Shown: positions 36,667 to 51,300 of the stretch, piece by piece
Numbering within the stretch: the first letter of the stretch is position 1
Layout of the letters: every line of letters begins with the position of its first letter
NCBI GenBank assembly: GCA_029961685.1
Contig: JARWKL010000005.1
Span: 13,420,164 to 13,484,163, forward strand
From: Aristolochia californica
Taxonomy: Eukaryota > Streptophyta > Magnoliopsida > Piperales > Aristolochiaceae
Length of the DNA: 64,000 nucleotides
Direction of reading: 5' to 3'
The notes under the pieces: model-generated
What the model saw: only the letters and a program-made list of their open reading frames with translations
What the model was told of the DNA's origin: nothing
The model's database searches: none
Program-made: the position numbers and the translations under genes

Positions 36667-39600
36667 GGGTCCATATGTCATTTGCATCTTTAACATGTTT
36701 CAAGCATGCATATCCATTTTTTAAAACATGTGTAGAAAAAACTCCTTTTTTTATAAAATTCCGAGCTATTAGACTTCAACTAGTGGAATTTCTCAAACTT
36801 GGATAAGAAATCTTTTGTGTTTGTTTGTTGTGTGTGAATAAATTTTCTCTGGTTACATTTTTTATTGCTTTAAATTCTTTCGATACATAAACTCTAAAAT
36901 TTTCATTTTGTTGTGATCCATTTTCCTCGTATCTCTTTTTTAGTTTACAAGATGAAGGGGAAATGAAAACTCAAGTTTTGATTTAAGAAAAAAGAATATA
37001 TCTAAAATAGAAATTCACAATGAACAAATTTAGAGAGAGATAATTCCAAAAAGTGTCTGTAATGTTTAGGGATTGTAAACCCTTTTTAGTTTTGATATCA
37101 GGTTCTACAATCGTCGGGAAAAGTGGGAGGCGGGGGATTTTTAACTGAGTCTTGACCCCCAATCCATAAGTCATTCCTTACAAAAATATCGCCCATAACT
37201 CATGATAAATCACTTGCCAATCATCTATGATCGTTAGGACAACTTTTGTAAATGGGCAAAATAATGGCTCGTTTGATTGGAGTAAATGTCCCACCGAACC
37301 TTCACTTGAGAAATTAATGTTATTCTCTTTAAAAGGCTTCAATCCATAGGTCATTTGCATCTTTAACATATTCCAAGCATGCATATCCATTTTTTGAAAC
37401 ATGTGTAGAAAAATTTCTTTCTTATAAAATTATGTGTTATTAGGGTTAAACAAGTGGAATTTTCGAAACTTGGATAACAAAACTTTTGTGTTCATTTGTG
37501 GTGTGTGAATAAATTTTCTCTACTTACATTTTTTATTTCTTTAAATTCTTTCCATACATAAAATCTAAAATTTTCATTTTGTTGTGATCTATTTGACTTT
37601 TATTCTTTTTTTGTCTACGAGATGCAAGGAAAGTGAAAACTCTAGTTTTGATTTAAGAAAAGTATACATCTAAAATAGAAATGCACAATGCACAAATCTA
37701 CAGAGATAAAATTCAAAAAAGAGTCCATAATTTTTAAGGATAATAAACACTGTTTAGTTTTTATATATCAGGTTTTGCAATCGTTGAGAAAAGGGGGAGG
37801 CGAGGGATTTTTAACCTAGTGTTGACTCCCAATCCATAAGTCATTCCTTAGAAAATATAGCCAGTTACACATGATAAATCACTTTACAATCATCTATGAT
37901 TGTCAGCTTTTTGTAAATGGGTAAAATAATTGCTGGTTTGACTCAGGTAAATATCCCACCGCACCTTCACTTCAGAAGTTAATGTTATTCTCTTTAAAAG
38001 GTTTCAATCCATAGGTCATTTGCATCTTTAACTTGTTTCAAGCATGCATATCTATTTTTTTAAAAATGTGTAGAAAAATCACTTTCGTATAAAATTCCGA
38101 CCAGTTAGTGTTGAACTAATGGAGCTTCCCAAACTTGAGTAACAAAACTTTTGTGTTCATTTGTGGTGCGTGAATAAATTTTCTTTACTTACGTTTGTTA
38201 TTGCTTTAAATTCTTTCCATACTTAAACTCTAAAATTTTCATTTTGTTGTGATCTATTTGGTTTTGTGATGGGAAAGTGAAAACTCAAGTTTTTCTTTAA
38301 GAAAAAAGTATACATAAAAATTGGAAATTCACAATGCACAAATGTATAGAGAGATAATTCGAAAAAGTGTCAGTAACTTTTAGGGATTGTAAACTCTTTT
38401 TAGTTTTTATATATCTGATTTTGCAATCATTGGGAAAAGGGGGGTTTTTTAACTGAGTGTTGACTCCCAATCGATAAGTCATTCCTTACAAAAATATAGC
38501 CCATTATGCAAGATAAATCACTTTATTATAATCTATGATCGATAGGTCAGTTTTTTGAAAATGGGCAAAATAATGGCTTGTTTGACTCCAGTAAATATCC
38601 CACCGCATATTCACTTGAGAATTTAATGTTATTCTCTTTAAATGGATTGGATCCATAGGTCATTTGCATCTTTAACAAGTTTCAAGCATCCATATCCATT
38701 TTTTAAAACATGTGTAGAAAAATCTCTTTCTTATAAAATTCTGAGCTATTAGGGTTGGACTAGTGGAATTTCCCAAAACTGGATAACAAAACTTTTGCGT
38801 TATTTTGTGGTGTGTGAATAAATTTTCTCTACTTTCATTTGTTATTGATATAAATTCTTTCTTTACATAAACTCTAAAATTTTTATTTTGTTGTGATGTA
38901 TTTGCCTTTTATCTCTTTTTTTGTTTACGAGATGAAGCGAATGTGAAAACACAAGTTTTGATATAAGAAAAAAGTATAGTTATAAAATGGAAATGCTCAA
39001 TGCACAAATGTAGAGAGAGATAATTCCAAAAAGTGCCTGTAATTTTTTGGGATTATAAACTCTTTTTAGTTTTTATATATCAGGTTTTACAATCGTCGGG
39101 AAAAGGGGGAGGCAGGGGATTTTTAACTGAGTGTTGACTCCCAATCCATTAGTCATTCCTTACAAAAATATAGTCTGTTACGCATGAGAAATGACTTTAT
39201 AATCATCTATGATCGTTAGGTCAGCTTTTTGTAAATGGGCAAAATAATGGCTTGTATGACTCGGGTAAATATCCCACCTCACTTCACTTTGGCATTTAAT
39301 GTTATTCTCTTTAAAAGGTTTGGATTTGTAGGTCATTTGTATCTTTAACATGTTTCAAGCATGCATATCAATTTTTTAAAACCTGTGTAGAAAAATCTTT
39401 TTCTTTAAAAATTCTGTTCTATTAGGGTTGATCAATTTGAATTTTCAAAACTTGGATAACAAAATTTTTGTGTTCATTTCTGGTTTGTGAATAAATTTTA
39501 TTTACTTACATTTGCTATTGCTTTAAATTCCTTCCATACATAAACTCTAAAATTTTCATTTTGTTGTGATCTATTTGCCTTTTATCACTTTTTTTGTTTA

Positions 39601-41342
39601 CGAGATGAAGAGAAAGTGAAAACTCAAGTTTGTATTTAAGAAAAAAGTATTCATTTAAATGGGAAATGCACAATGCATAACTGTAGAGGAAGATAATTCC
39701 AAAAAGTGTCTGTAATTTTTAGGGATTGTAATATCTTTTTAGTTTTTATATATCAGATTTTGCAATCGTCGGGAAATGGGGGAGGCGGGGGATTTTTAAC
39801 TGACTGTTGAATCCCAATCCACAATCATTCCTTAAAAAAATATAGCCCGTTACACAAGATAAATCACTTTACAATTATCTATGATCGTTAGGTAAGCTTG
39901 TTGTAAAAGGGAAAAATAATGGCTTGTTTGACTCAGGTATATATCCCACCGCACGTTCACTTGAGAATTTAATGTTAGTCTCTTTAAAAGGTTTGGATCC
40001 ATAGGTCATTTGCATCTTTAACATGTTTCAAGCATCCATGTCCATTTTTTAAAACATGTGTAGAAAAATCTCTTTCTTATAAATATTCGTGCTATTAGGG
40101 TTGAACTTGTGGAATTTCCCAAACTCGAATAACAAAACTTTTGTGTTAATGTGAGGTGTATGAATAAATTTTCTTTACTTACATTTTTTATTGCTTCAAA
40201 TTCTTTCCATACATAAACTCTAAAATTTTCATTTTATTGTGATATATTTGCATTTTATCTCTTTTTTTGTTTACGAGATGAAGGGAAGTGAAAACCCAAG
40301 TTTTGAAATAAGAAAAAAAGTATACTTCTAAAATAAAAATGTACAATGCACAAATGTAGAGAGAGATAATTCCAAAAAGTGTCTGTAATTTTTTAGGGAT
40401 TGTAAACTCATTTTAATTTTAAAATATCAAGTTTTGCAATCGTAGGGAAAAGGGGGAAGCGGGGGATTTTTAATTGAGCATTGACTCCCAATCCATTAGT
40501 CATTCCTTACAAAAATATAGCCTGTTACGCATGATAAATCACTTTACAATCATCTTTGATTGTTAGGTCAGCTTTTTGTAAATTGGAAAAATAATGGCTT
40601 GTTTGACTCGGGTAAATATCCCACCGCACATTCACTTGAGAATTTAATATTATTCTCTTTAAGAGGGTTGGATCCGTAGGTCATTTGCATCTTTAATATG
40701 TTTCAAGCATGCATATTCATTTCTAAAACATGTGTAGAAAAATCTCTTTGTTATAAAATTCCGTTCTATTAGGGTTGAACAAGTGGAATTTCCCAAACTT
40801 GGATAACAAAACTTTTATGTTCATTTGTGGTTTTTGAATAAATGATTTTTACTGACATTTGTTATTGCTTTAAATTCTTTGCATACATAAACTCTAAAAT
40901 TTTCATTTTGTTGTGATCTATTTGCCTTTTATCTCTTTTTTTGTTTACGAGATGAAGGGAAAGTGGAAACTAAAGTTTTGATTTTAGAAAAAAGCATACA
41001 TCTAAAATAGAAATGCACAATGCACAAATGGAGAGAGAGATATTTCTAAAAAGTGTATGTAATTTTTAGGGATTGTAAACTCTATTTAGTTTTTATATAT
41101 CAGGTTTTGCAAGCGCCGGGAAAATGGAGAGGAAGGGGATTTTTAACTGAGTGTTGACTCCCAATCCATAAGTCATTCCTTAAAAAAATATAGCCTGCTA
41201 CGCATGACAAATTACTTTATAATATTCCATGATCGTTAGGTCAGCTTTTTGTGAATGGGCAAAATAATGCCTTGTTTGACTCAAGTAAATATCCCACCCC
41301 ACGTTCACCTGAGAATTTAGTGTAGTTCTCTTTAAAAGGTTT
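36667..41342. repeat. Ordinary satellite monomers, no clear higher-order pattern
   Basis: Landmarks are at 36667, 37340, 38005, 38649, 39322, 39995 and 40670, with spacings 673, 665, 644, 673, 673, 675 and 673. The 38005 unit has lost bases between ATCTATTTGG and TTTTGTGATGGG and has a shortened G box (AAAAGGGGGGTTTT). The 36667 unit resembles those at 42016 and 44708. No other feature is seen. Confidence 0.85.
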
Positions 41343-44300
41343 GGATCCATTGGTCATTTGCATCTTTAAAATGTTTCAAGCATGAATATCCATTTTTTAA
41401 AACATGTGTAGAAAAATCTGGTTCTTATAAAATTTCGAGTTATTAGGGTTGAACTAGTGGAATTTCTCAAACTTGGATAAAAAAAATTTTGTGTTCACTT
41501 GTGGTGTGTGAATAAATTTTCTTTCCTTACATTTGTTATTGCTTTAAATTCTTTCGATACATAAACTCTAAAATTTTCATTTTGTTGTCATCTATTTGCC
41601 TTTTATCCCTTTTTTTGTTTACGAGATGATGGGAAAGTAAAAACTCAAGTCTTGACTTAACAAAAAATAATACATTAAAAATGGAAATGCACTATTCACA
41701 AATTTAGAGAGAGATAATTCAAAAAATGGTTGATAGTTTTAAGGATTGTAAACTCTTTTTAGGTTTTATATATCATGTTTTGCATTCGTCGGGAAAAGGG
41801 CGATGCAGGGGATTTTTAACGGAGTGTTGATTCCCAATCCATAAGTCATTCCTTAAAAAAATATATCCCATTACGCATGATAAATCACTTTACAATCATA
41901 CATGATCGTTAGGTCAGCTTTTTGTAAATAGGCAAATTAATGGCTTGTTTGACTGAAGTAAATATCCCACCCCACGTTCACCTGAGAATTTAATGTTATT
42001 CTCTTTAAAAGGTTTGGATCCATAGGTCATTTGCATCTTTAAAATGTTTCAAGCATGCATATCCATTTTTTAAAACATGTGTAGAAATATCTCTTTTTTA
42101 TAAAATTCCGAGCTATTAGGCTTGAACTAGTGGAATTTCTCAAACTTGGATAACAAATCTTTTGTGTTCGTTTGTTGTGTGTGAATAAATTTTCTCTGGT
42201 TACGTTTGTTATTGCTTTAAATTCTTTCGATACATAAACTCTAAAATTTTCATTTTGTTGTGATCTATTTGCCTTTTATCACTTTTTTTGTTTCCGAGAT
42301 GATGGGAAATTGAAAACTCAAGTTTTTTTTTAAGAAAAAAGTATACATCTAAATTGGAAATTCACAATGCACAAATGTATAGAGAGATAATTCCGAAAAG
42401 TGTCTGAAATTTTTAGGGATTGTAAACTCTTTTTAGTTTTTATGTTTCAGGTTTCGCAATCGTCGGGAAAAGGGGGAGGCAGGGGATTTTTAACTGAGTG
42501 TTGACTCCCAGTCCATTAGTCATTCCTTACAAAAATATAGTCCGTTACACATGATAAATCACTTTACAATCATCTATGATCATTAGGTTAGCTTTTTAAA
42601 AATTGGCAAAATAATGGCTGGTTTGACTAGAGTAAATATTCCACCGCACCTTCACTTGAGAATTTAATGTTATTCTCCTTAAAATATTTTGATCAATAGG
42701 TCATTTGCTCTTTAACATGTTTCAAGCTTGCATATCCATTTTTAAAAACGTGTGTAGAAAATTCTCTTTCATATAAAATTTTGAGCTATTAGGGTTGAAC
42801 TAGTGGAATTTCTTAAACTTGGATAACAAAACTTTTGTGTTCATTTGTGGTGTTTGAATAAATTTTCTTAATTTACATTCGTTATTGCTTTAAATTCTTT
42901 CACACATAAACTCTAAATTTTTTATTTTGTTGTGATCTATTTGTCTTTTTTGTCTTTTTTTGTTTTCGAGATGAAGGGAAAGTAAAAACTCAAGTTTTGA
43001 TTTAAAAAAAAAAGTATATATCTAATATGGAAATGCCATATTCACAAATTAGGGAGAGATTATTCAAAAAAGTGTATGTAATTTTTATGGATTGTAAACT
43101 CTTTTTAGGTTTTATAAATCCGGTTATGCAATCGTCGGGAAAAGGGGGAGGCGGGGGATTTTTAACTGAGTGTTGATTCCCAATCCATAAGTCATTCCTT
43201 ATAAAAATATAGCCTGTTACGCATGATAAATACTTTACAATCATTTATTATCGTTAGGTCAACTTTTTTTAATTGGGCAAAATAATGACTTGTTTCATTC
43301 GGGTAATTATCCCACAGCACCTTCACTTGAGAATTTAATGTTATACTCTTTAAATAGTTTGGATCCATAGGTCATTTGCATCTTTTACATGGTTCAAGCA
43401 TGCATATCCATTTTTTAAAACACGTGTAGAAAAATCCCATTCTAATAAAATTCGGAGCTGTTAGCGTTGAACTAGTGGAATTTCACAAACTTGGAAAGCA
43501 AAACTTTTGTGTTCATTTGTGGTCTGTGAATTAATTTCCTTTAGTTACATTTTTTTTTCTTTAAATTCCTACCATACATAAACTCTAAAATTTTGATTTT
43601 GTTGTGATCTATTTGCCTTTTATCTCTTTTTTTGTTTACTAGATGAAGGGAAAGTGAAAACCAAAGTTTTGATTTAAGAAAAAAGTATACATTTAAAATA
43701 GAAATGCACAGTACACAAATGTAGAGAGAGATAATTCCAAAAAGTGTCTATATTTTTTATGGATTGTAAACTCTTTTTAGTTTTTATATATCAGGTTTGG
43801 CAATCGTCGGGATAAGGGGGAGGCAGGGGATTTTTAACTGAGTGTTGACTTTGAATCCCTTAGTCATTCCTTACAAAAATATAGCCTGTTACACATGATA
43901 AATCACTTTACAATCATCTATGATTGTTAGGTGTGCTTTTTGTAAATGGGCAAAATAATGGCTTGTTTGACTAAGGTAAATATCCCACTGTACCTTCACT
44001 TGAAAATTTAATGTTACTCTCTATAAAAGGTTTTAATCCATAGGTCATATGCATCTTTAACATGTTTTAAGCTAGCTTATCCATTTTTTAAAACTTGTGT
44101 AGAAATATCTCGTTCTTATAAATTCCGGGCTATTAGGGTTGAACTAGTGGATTTTCTTAAACATGGATAACAAAACTTTTGTGTTCGTTTGTGATGTGTA
44201 AATAAATTACCTATACTTACATTTGTTATTGCTTTAAATTCTTTCCATACATAAACACTAAAATTTTCATTTTATTGTGATCAATTTTCCTTTGATCTCT

Positions 44301-46526
44301 TTTTTTTGTTTACGAGATGAAGGGAAAGTAAACACTCAAGTTTTGACTTAACAAAAAAGAATACATTAAAAATGGAAATGCACTATTCACAAATTTAGAG
44401 AGAGATAATTCAAAAAATTGTCGATAGTTTTTAGGGATAGTAAACTCTTTTTAGGTTTTATATATCATGTTCTGCATTCGTCTGGAAAAGGGGAATGCAG
44501 GGGATTTTTAACTGAGTGTTGATTCCCAATCCATAAGTCATTCCTTACAAAAATATAGACCGTTATGCATGATAAATCACTTTACAATCATCCATGATCG
44601 TTAGGTCAGCTTTTTGTAAATGGGCAAATTAATGGCTCGTTTGGCTTAAGTAAATATCCCACCCCACGTTCACCTGAGAATTTAATGTTATGCTCTTTAA
44701 AAGGTTTGGATCCATTGGTCATTTGCATCTTTAACATGTTTCAAGCATGCATATCCATTTTTTAAAACATGTGTAGAAAAATCTCTTTTTTATAAAATTC
44801 CGAGCTATTAGGCTTGAACTATTGGAATTTCTCAAACTTGGATGACAAATCTTTTGTGTTCGTTTGTTGTGTGTGAATAAATTTTCTCTGCTTACATTTG
44901 TTATTGCTTTAAATTCTTTTGATATATAAACTCTAAAATTTTCATTTTGTTGTGATCTATTTGCATTTTTTTCTCTTTTTTTGTTTACGAGACGATGGGA
45001 AAGTGAAAACTCAAGTTTTGATTTAAGAAAAAAGTGTATATCTAAATTGGAAATGCACAATGCACAAATGTATAGAGAGATAATTCCGAAAAGTGTCTGA
45101 AATTTATAGGGATTGTAAACTCTTTTTAGTTTTTATATTTCAGGTTTTGCAATCGTCGGGGGGGATTTTTAACTGAGTGTGGACTCCTAGTCCATTAGTC
45201 ATTCCTTACAAAAATATAGCCCGTTACGCATGATAAATCACTCATCGTTTGGTTAGCTTTTTTAAAATCGGCAAAATAATGGCTGGTTTGACTAGTGTAA
45301 ATATCCCACCGCACCTTTACTTGAGAATTTAATGTTATTCTCCATAAAATGTTTTGATTCGTAGGTCATTTGCATCTTTAACATGTTTCAAGCTAGTATA
45401 TCCATTTTAAAAAAATTGTGTAGAAAAATCACTTTCATATAAAATTTCTAGCTATTAGGGTTCAACTAGTGGAATTTCCTAAACTTGGAAAACAAAACTT
45501 TTGTGTTCATTTGTGGTGTTTGAATAAATTTTCTTAATTTACATTCATTATTGCTTTAAATTCTTTCCATACATAAACTCTAAAATTTTTATTTTGTTGT
45601 GATCAATTTGCCTTTTATCTCTTTTTTTGTTTTCGAGATGAAGGGAAAGTAAAAACTCAAGTTTTGATTAAAAAAAAAGTATACATCTATATGGAAATGC
45701 ACTATTCACAAATTAGGGAGAGATTATTCAAAAAAGTGTATGTAAGTTTTTGGGATTGTAAACTCTTTTTAGGTTTTATAAATCAGGTTCTGCAATCGTC
45801 GGGAAAAAGGGGAAGCGGGGGATTTTTAACTGAGTGTTGATTCCCAATACATAAGTAATTCCTTACAAAAATATAGCCTGATACGCATGATAAATCACTT
45901 TCCAATCATCTATTATCGTTAGGTCAACTTTTTTTAAATGGGCAAAATAATGGGTTGTTTGATTCGGGTAATTATCCCACTGCACCTTCACTTGAGAATT
46001 TAATGTTATACTCTTGAAATGGTTTGGATCCATAGGTCATTTGCATCTTTAACACGGTTCAAGCATGTATATCCATTTTTTAAAACACGTGTAGAAAAAT
46101 CCCATTCTACAAAAATTCTGAGCTATTAGGGTTGAACTAGTGGAATTTCACAAACTTGGAAAGGAAAACTTTTGTGTTCATTTGTGGTGTGTGAATTAAT
46201 TTTCTTTACTTACATTTGTTTTTGCTTTAAATTCCTACCATACATAAACTCTAAAATTTTCATTTTGTTGTGATCTATTTGCCTTTTATCTCTTTTTTTG
46301 TTTACTAGATGAAGGGAAAGTGAAAACCAAAGTTTTAATTTAAGAAAAAAGTATACAAGTAAAATGGAAATGCACAGTGCACAAATGTAGAGAGAGATAA
46401 TTCCAAAAACTGTCATTAATTTTTAGCGATTGTAAACTCTTTTTTGTTTTTATATATTAGGTTTTGCAATTGTCGGGAAAAGGGGGAGGTGGGGATTTTT
46501 AACTTAGTGTTGACTCCCAATCCCTT
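41343..46526. repeat. Second tetrameric higher-order repeat, about 1.7 copies (2691 bp)
   Basis: Copy 1 units are at 41343, 42016, 42690 and 43361 (673, 674, 671 and 673 bases). Copy 2 units are at 44034, 44708 and 45355 (674, 647 and 671), with a truncated unit from 46026. Paired private marks: CACTATTCACAAATTTAGAG (about 41690 and 44385), GGCTTGAACTA with TTTTGTGTTCGTTTG (about 42119 and 44812), TTAGGGAGAGATTATTC (about 43047 and 45712) and GGGTAATTATCCCAC (about 43300 and 45966). The second copy loses bases in the G box near 45158 and is cut by a deletion junction near 46526. Confidence 0.83.
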
Positions 46527-48390
46527 ATGTGTTCATTTGTGGTGTGTGAATAAATTTTCTTTACTTACATTCGTTATTGCTTTAAATTCTTTCCATACAT
46601 AAACTCTAAAATTTTCTTTTTGTTGTGATCTATTTGCGTTTGATCTCTTATTTTGTTTACGAGATGAGGGGAAATTGAAAACTCAAGTTTTAATTTAATA
46701 AAAAAGTAACATAAAAAATGGAAATGCATAATGCACAAATGTAGCGAGAGATAATTCCAATAAGTGTCCGTAATTTTTAGGGATTGTAAACTCTTTTTAG
46801 TTTTTGTATATCAAGTTTTGCAATCATCAAGAAAAGGGGGAGGCGGGGGATTTTTAACTTAGTGTTGACTCCCAATCCATAATTCATTCCTTACAAAAAT
46901 ATAGCCCATTATGCAAGATAAATCACTTTATAATCATCTATGATCGTTAGGTCAGCTTTCTGTAAATGGGCAAAATAATGGCTTGTTTGACTCGGGTAAA
47001 TATCACACATCACCTTCACTTGAAATTTAATGTTATTCTCTTTAAAAGGATTGGATCCATAGGTAATTTGCATCTTTAACTTGTTTCAAGCATGCACATC
47101 CATTTTTTAAAACATGTGCAGAAAAATTACTTTCTTAGAAAATTCCGAGCTATTAGGGTTAAACTAGTGGAATTACCCCAACTTGGATTACCAAAATTTT
47201 ATGTTCATTTTTTGGTGTTTGAATAAATTTTCCTTACTTACATTTCTTATTGCTTTAAATTCTTCCCAAACATAAACTCTAAAATTTTCATTTTGTTGTG
47301 ATCTATTTGCCTTTTATTTCTTTTTTTTGTCTACAAGATGAAGGAAAGTGAAAACTCAAGTTTTGATTTAAGTAAAAAGTGTAAATCTAAAATGGAAATG
47401 CACAATGCACAAATGTAGAGAAAGATAATCCCAAAAAGTGCATGTAATTTTTAGGGATTTTTAACTCTTTTTAGTTTTTATATATCAGGTTTTGCAATCG
47501 TCTAGAAAAGGGGGAGGCGGCGGATTTGTAACTGAGTGTTGACTCCCTATACATAAGACATTCCTGAAAATAATTTAGCATATTATGCATGATAAATCAC
47601 TTTACAATCATCTATGATCTTTAGGTCAAATTTTTTTAAATGAGCCTAATAATGGCTTGTTTGGCTCGGGTAAATATCCCACCACACGTTCACTTGAGAA
47701 TTTAATGTTATTCTCTTTAAAAGGTTTGGATGCATAGGTCATTTACATCTTTAACATATTTCAAGCATGCATATCCATTTTTAAAAACATGTCTAGAAAA
47801 ATCTTTTTCTTATAAACTTATAAGCTATTAGGGTTGAAATAGTGGAATTTCCAAAACTTGGATAACAAAAATTTTGTGTTCATTTGTGGTGTGTAAAAAA
47901 AATTTCTTTACTTACATTTGTTATTGGTTTAAATTCTTTCCATGGATAAACTCTAAAATTTTTATTTTGTTATGATCTATTTGCTTTTTATCGCTTTTTT
48001 TATCTATGAGATGAAGTGAAAGTGAAAACTCAAGTTTAAATTCAAGAAAAAGTATACATCTAAAATGGAAATGCACAATGCACAAATGTACAGAGATATA
48101 ATTCCTAAAAATTTTTGTAATTTTTGGGATTGTAAACTCTTTTTAGTTTTTATATATCAGGTTTTGCAATCGTCGGTAAAAGGGGGAGGCGAGTGATTTT
48201 TAACAGAGTGTTGACACCCAATCCATAAGTCATTGCTTAAAAAAATATAACCCGTTATGCAAGATAAATCACTTTACAATCATCTTAAATCGTTAGGTCA
48301 GCTTTTTGTAAAAGGGCAAAATAAGGGCTTGTTTGACTCGGGTTAATATCCCACCGCTGAGAATTTAATGTTATTCTCATTAAATGGTTT
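46526..48390. repeat. Satellite monomers after a deletion junction
   Basis: At about 46526 AATCCCTTA joins directly to TGTGTTCATTTGTGG, removing roughly 315 bases and a landmark; the 46026-47053 interval is 1027. Further units are at 47053 and 47728. The stretch from 46630 to 48390 resembles 57400-58996 in order and in private changes (GTAACATAAAAAATGG; TATAACCCGTTATGCAAG). Confidence 0.8.
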
Positions 48391-51300
48391 GGATCCATAA
48401 GTCATTTTCATCTTTAACATATTTCAAGCATGCATATCCATTTTTTAAAACATTGTTGTGATCTATTTGCCTTCTATCTTTTTTTTTTTGTTTACGAGAT
48501 GAAGGGAAAGTGAAAACTCAAGTTTTGACTTAAGAAAAAAATATACATCCAAAATAGAAATGTTCTATGCACAAATGTAGTGAGAGATAATTCAAAAAGG
48601 ATTATGTAATTTTTTGTGATTTTAAACTTTTTTTAGTTTTTATATATCGGGTTTTGCAATCGTTGGGAAAATGGGGAGGCGGGGGATTTTTAACTGAGTG
48701 AAGACTCCAAATTCATAAGTCATTCCTTACAAAAATATAGCCCATTATGCATGATAAATAACTTTACAATCATCTTTGATCGTTAGGTCAACTTTTTGTA
48801 AATGGACAAAGTAATGGCTAGTTTGACTCGGGTAAATATCCCACCGCATGTTCACTTGAGAATTTAATTATATTCTCTTTAAAGTGTTTCGATCCATAGG
48901 TCATTTGAATCTTTAACATGTTTCAAGCATAAATATCCTTTTTTAAAAAACATGTGTAGAAAAATCTCTTTCTTATAAAATTCCGAGCTATTAGGGTTGA
49001 AATAGTGGAATTTCCCAAACTTGGATTACAAAACGTTTGTTCATTTGTGGTGTGTGAATAAATTTTCTTCACTTATATTTTTTATTGCTTTAAATTCTAT
49101 CCATATATAAACTCTAAAATTTTCTTTTTGTTGTGATCTATTTTCCTTTTATCTCTTTTTTTGTCAACGAGATGAAGGGAAAGTGAAAACTCAAGTTTTT
49201 ATTTAAGTAAAAAGTATACATCGAAAATGGAAATGTACAATGCACAAATGTAGAGAGAGATAATCCCAAAAAGTGTCTGTTATTTTTTGGGATTGTAAAC
49301 ACTTTTTAGTTTTTATATATCAAGTTTTGCAATCGTTGGAAAAAGGGGGAGGAGGGGAATTTTTACTTAGTGTTGATTTCCATTCCATAAGTCATTTCTT
49401 ACAAAAATATAGCCCGTTACGCTTGATAAATCACTTTACAATCATCTAGGATCGTTAGGTCAGCTTTTTGTAAATGGGCAAAATAATGTCTTGTTTGACT
49501 CGGGTAAATATCCCACTGAACCTTCACCTGAGAATATAATGTTATTCTCTTGCAAGGGTTCGGATCCATAGGTCATTTGCATCTTTAACATGTTTCAAGC
49601 ATCCATATCCATTTTCTAAAACAATGGTAGAAAAATCTCTTTTAAAATTTCCAGCTATTAAGGTTGAACTAGTGGAATTTTCGTCACTTGTATAACAAAA
49701 CGTTTTTGTTCATTTGTGGTGTGTGAATAAATTTTATTTACTCACATTTTTTTTTGCTTTAAATTCCTACCATACATAAACTCTAAAATTTTCATTTTAG
49801 TGTGATCTATTTGCCTTTTTATCTCTTTTTTTGTTGACGAGATGAAGGGAAAGTGAAAAGTCAAGTTTTGATTTAAGAAAAATGTTTAAATCTAAAATGG
49901 AAATGCACAGTGCACAAATATAGAGAGAGATAATTCCATAAAGTGTCTGTAATTTTTAGGGATTGTAAACTCTTTTTAGTTTTTATATATCTGGTTTAGC
50001 AATATTTGGAAAAAGGGGGAGGCGGGGGATTTTTAACTGAGTGTTGAGTCTCAATCCATTAGTCATTCCATACAAAAATATAGACTGTTACGCATGATAA
50101 ATCACTTTACAATCATCTATGATCGTTATGTCAGCTTTTTGTAAATGGGCAAAATAATGACTTGTTTGACTCAGGTAAATATCCCACCGCACCATCACTT
50201 GAGAATTTAATGGTATTCTCTTTAAAAGGTCATTTCCATCTTTAACATGTTTAAAGCATGCATATCCATTTTTTATAACAGGTGCAGAAAAATCTCTTTC
50301 TTATAAAATTCCAAGCAATTAGGGTTGAACTACTGGAATTTTCCAAACTTGGATAACAAAAGTTTTGTGTTTATTTGTGGTGTGTGCATCAATTTTTCTT
50401 TAGTTACATCTGTTATTTCTTTAAATTCCCACCAGACATAAACTCTAAAATTTTCATTTTGTTGTGATCTTTTTGCCTTTTATCTCTTTTTTTTTACGAG
50501 CTGATGGGAAAGTGAAAGCTAAAGTTTTGATTTAAGAAGAAAGTATAGATCTAAAATGGAATTGCATAGTGCACAAATGTAGAGAGAGATAATTCCAAAA
50601 TTTGTTAGTAATTTTTAGGGATTGTAAACTCTTTTTAGGTTTTATATATCAGGTTTTGCAATCGTCAGGAAAAGCGGGAGGCGGGCGATTTTTAACTGAG
50701 TTTTGATTCCCAATCCATTAGACATTCCTTACAAAAATATAGACCATTACGCATGATAAGTCACTTTACAATCATCTATGATCGTTATGTCAGGTTTTTG
50801 TAAATGGGAAAAATAATGGCTCGTTTGACTCGGGTAAATATCCCACCGCACCTTCACTTGAGAATTTAATGTTATTCTCTTTAAAAGGTATCGATCCATA
50901 GGTCATTTGCCTCTTTAACATGTTTCAAGCTTGCATATTCATTTATTAAAACATGTGTAGAAAAATCACTTTCTTAAAAATTTTGAGCTATTAGGGTTGA
51001 ACTAGTGGAATTTCCTAAACTTGGATAACAAAACTTTTGTGTTCATTTGTGGTGTGTGAATAAATTTTCTTTATTTACATTTGTTATTGCTTTAAATTCT
51101 TTCTATGCATAAACTTTAAAATTTTCATTTTGTTGTGATCTATATACCTTTTATCTCTTTTTTTGTTTACGAGATGAAGGGAAAGTGAAACCTCAAGTTT
51201 TGATTTAAAAAAATGTAAACATCTAAAATGGAAATGCACAATTCACAAATGTAGAGAGAGATAAGCCCAACAGTGTCTAAAATGGAATTGCATAGTGCAC

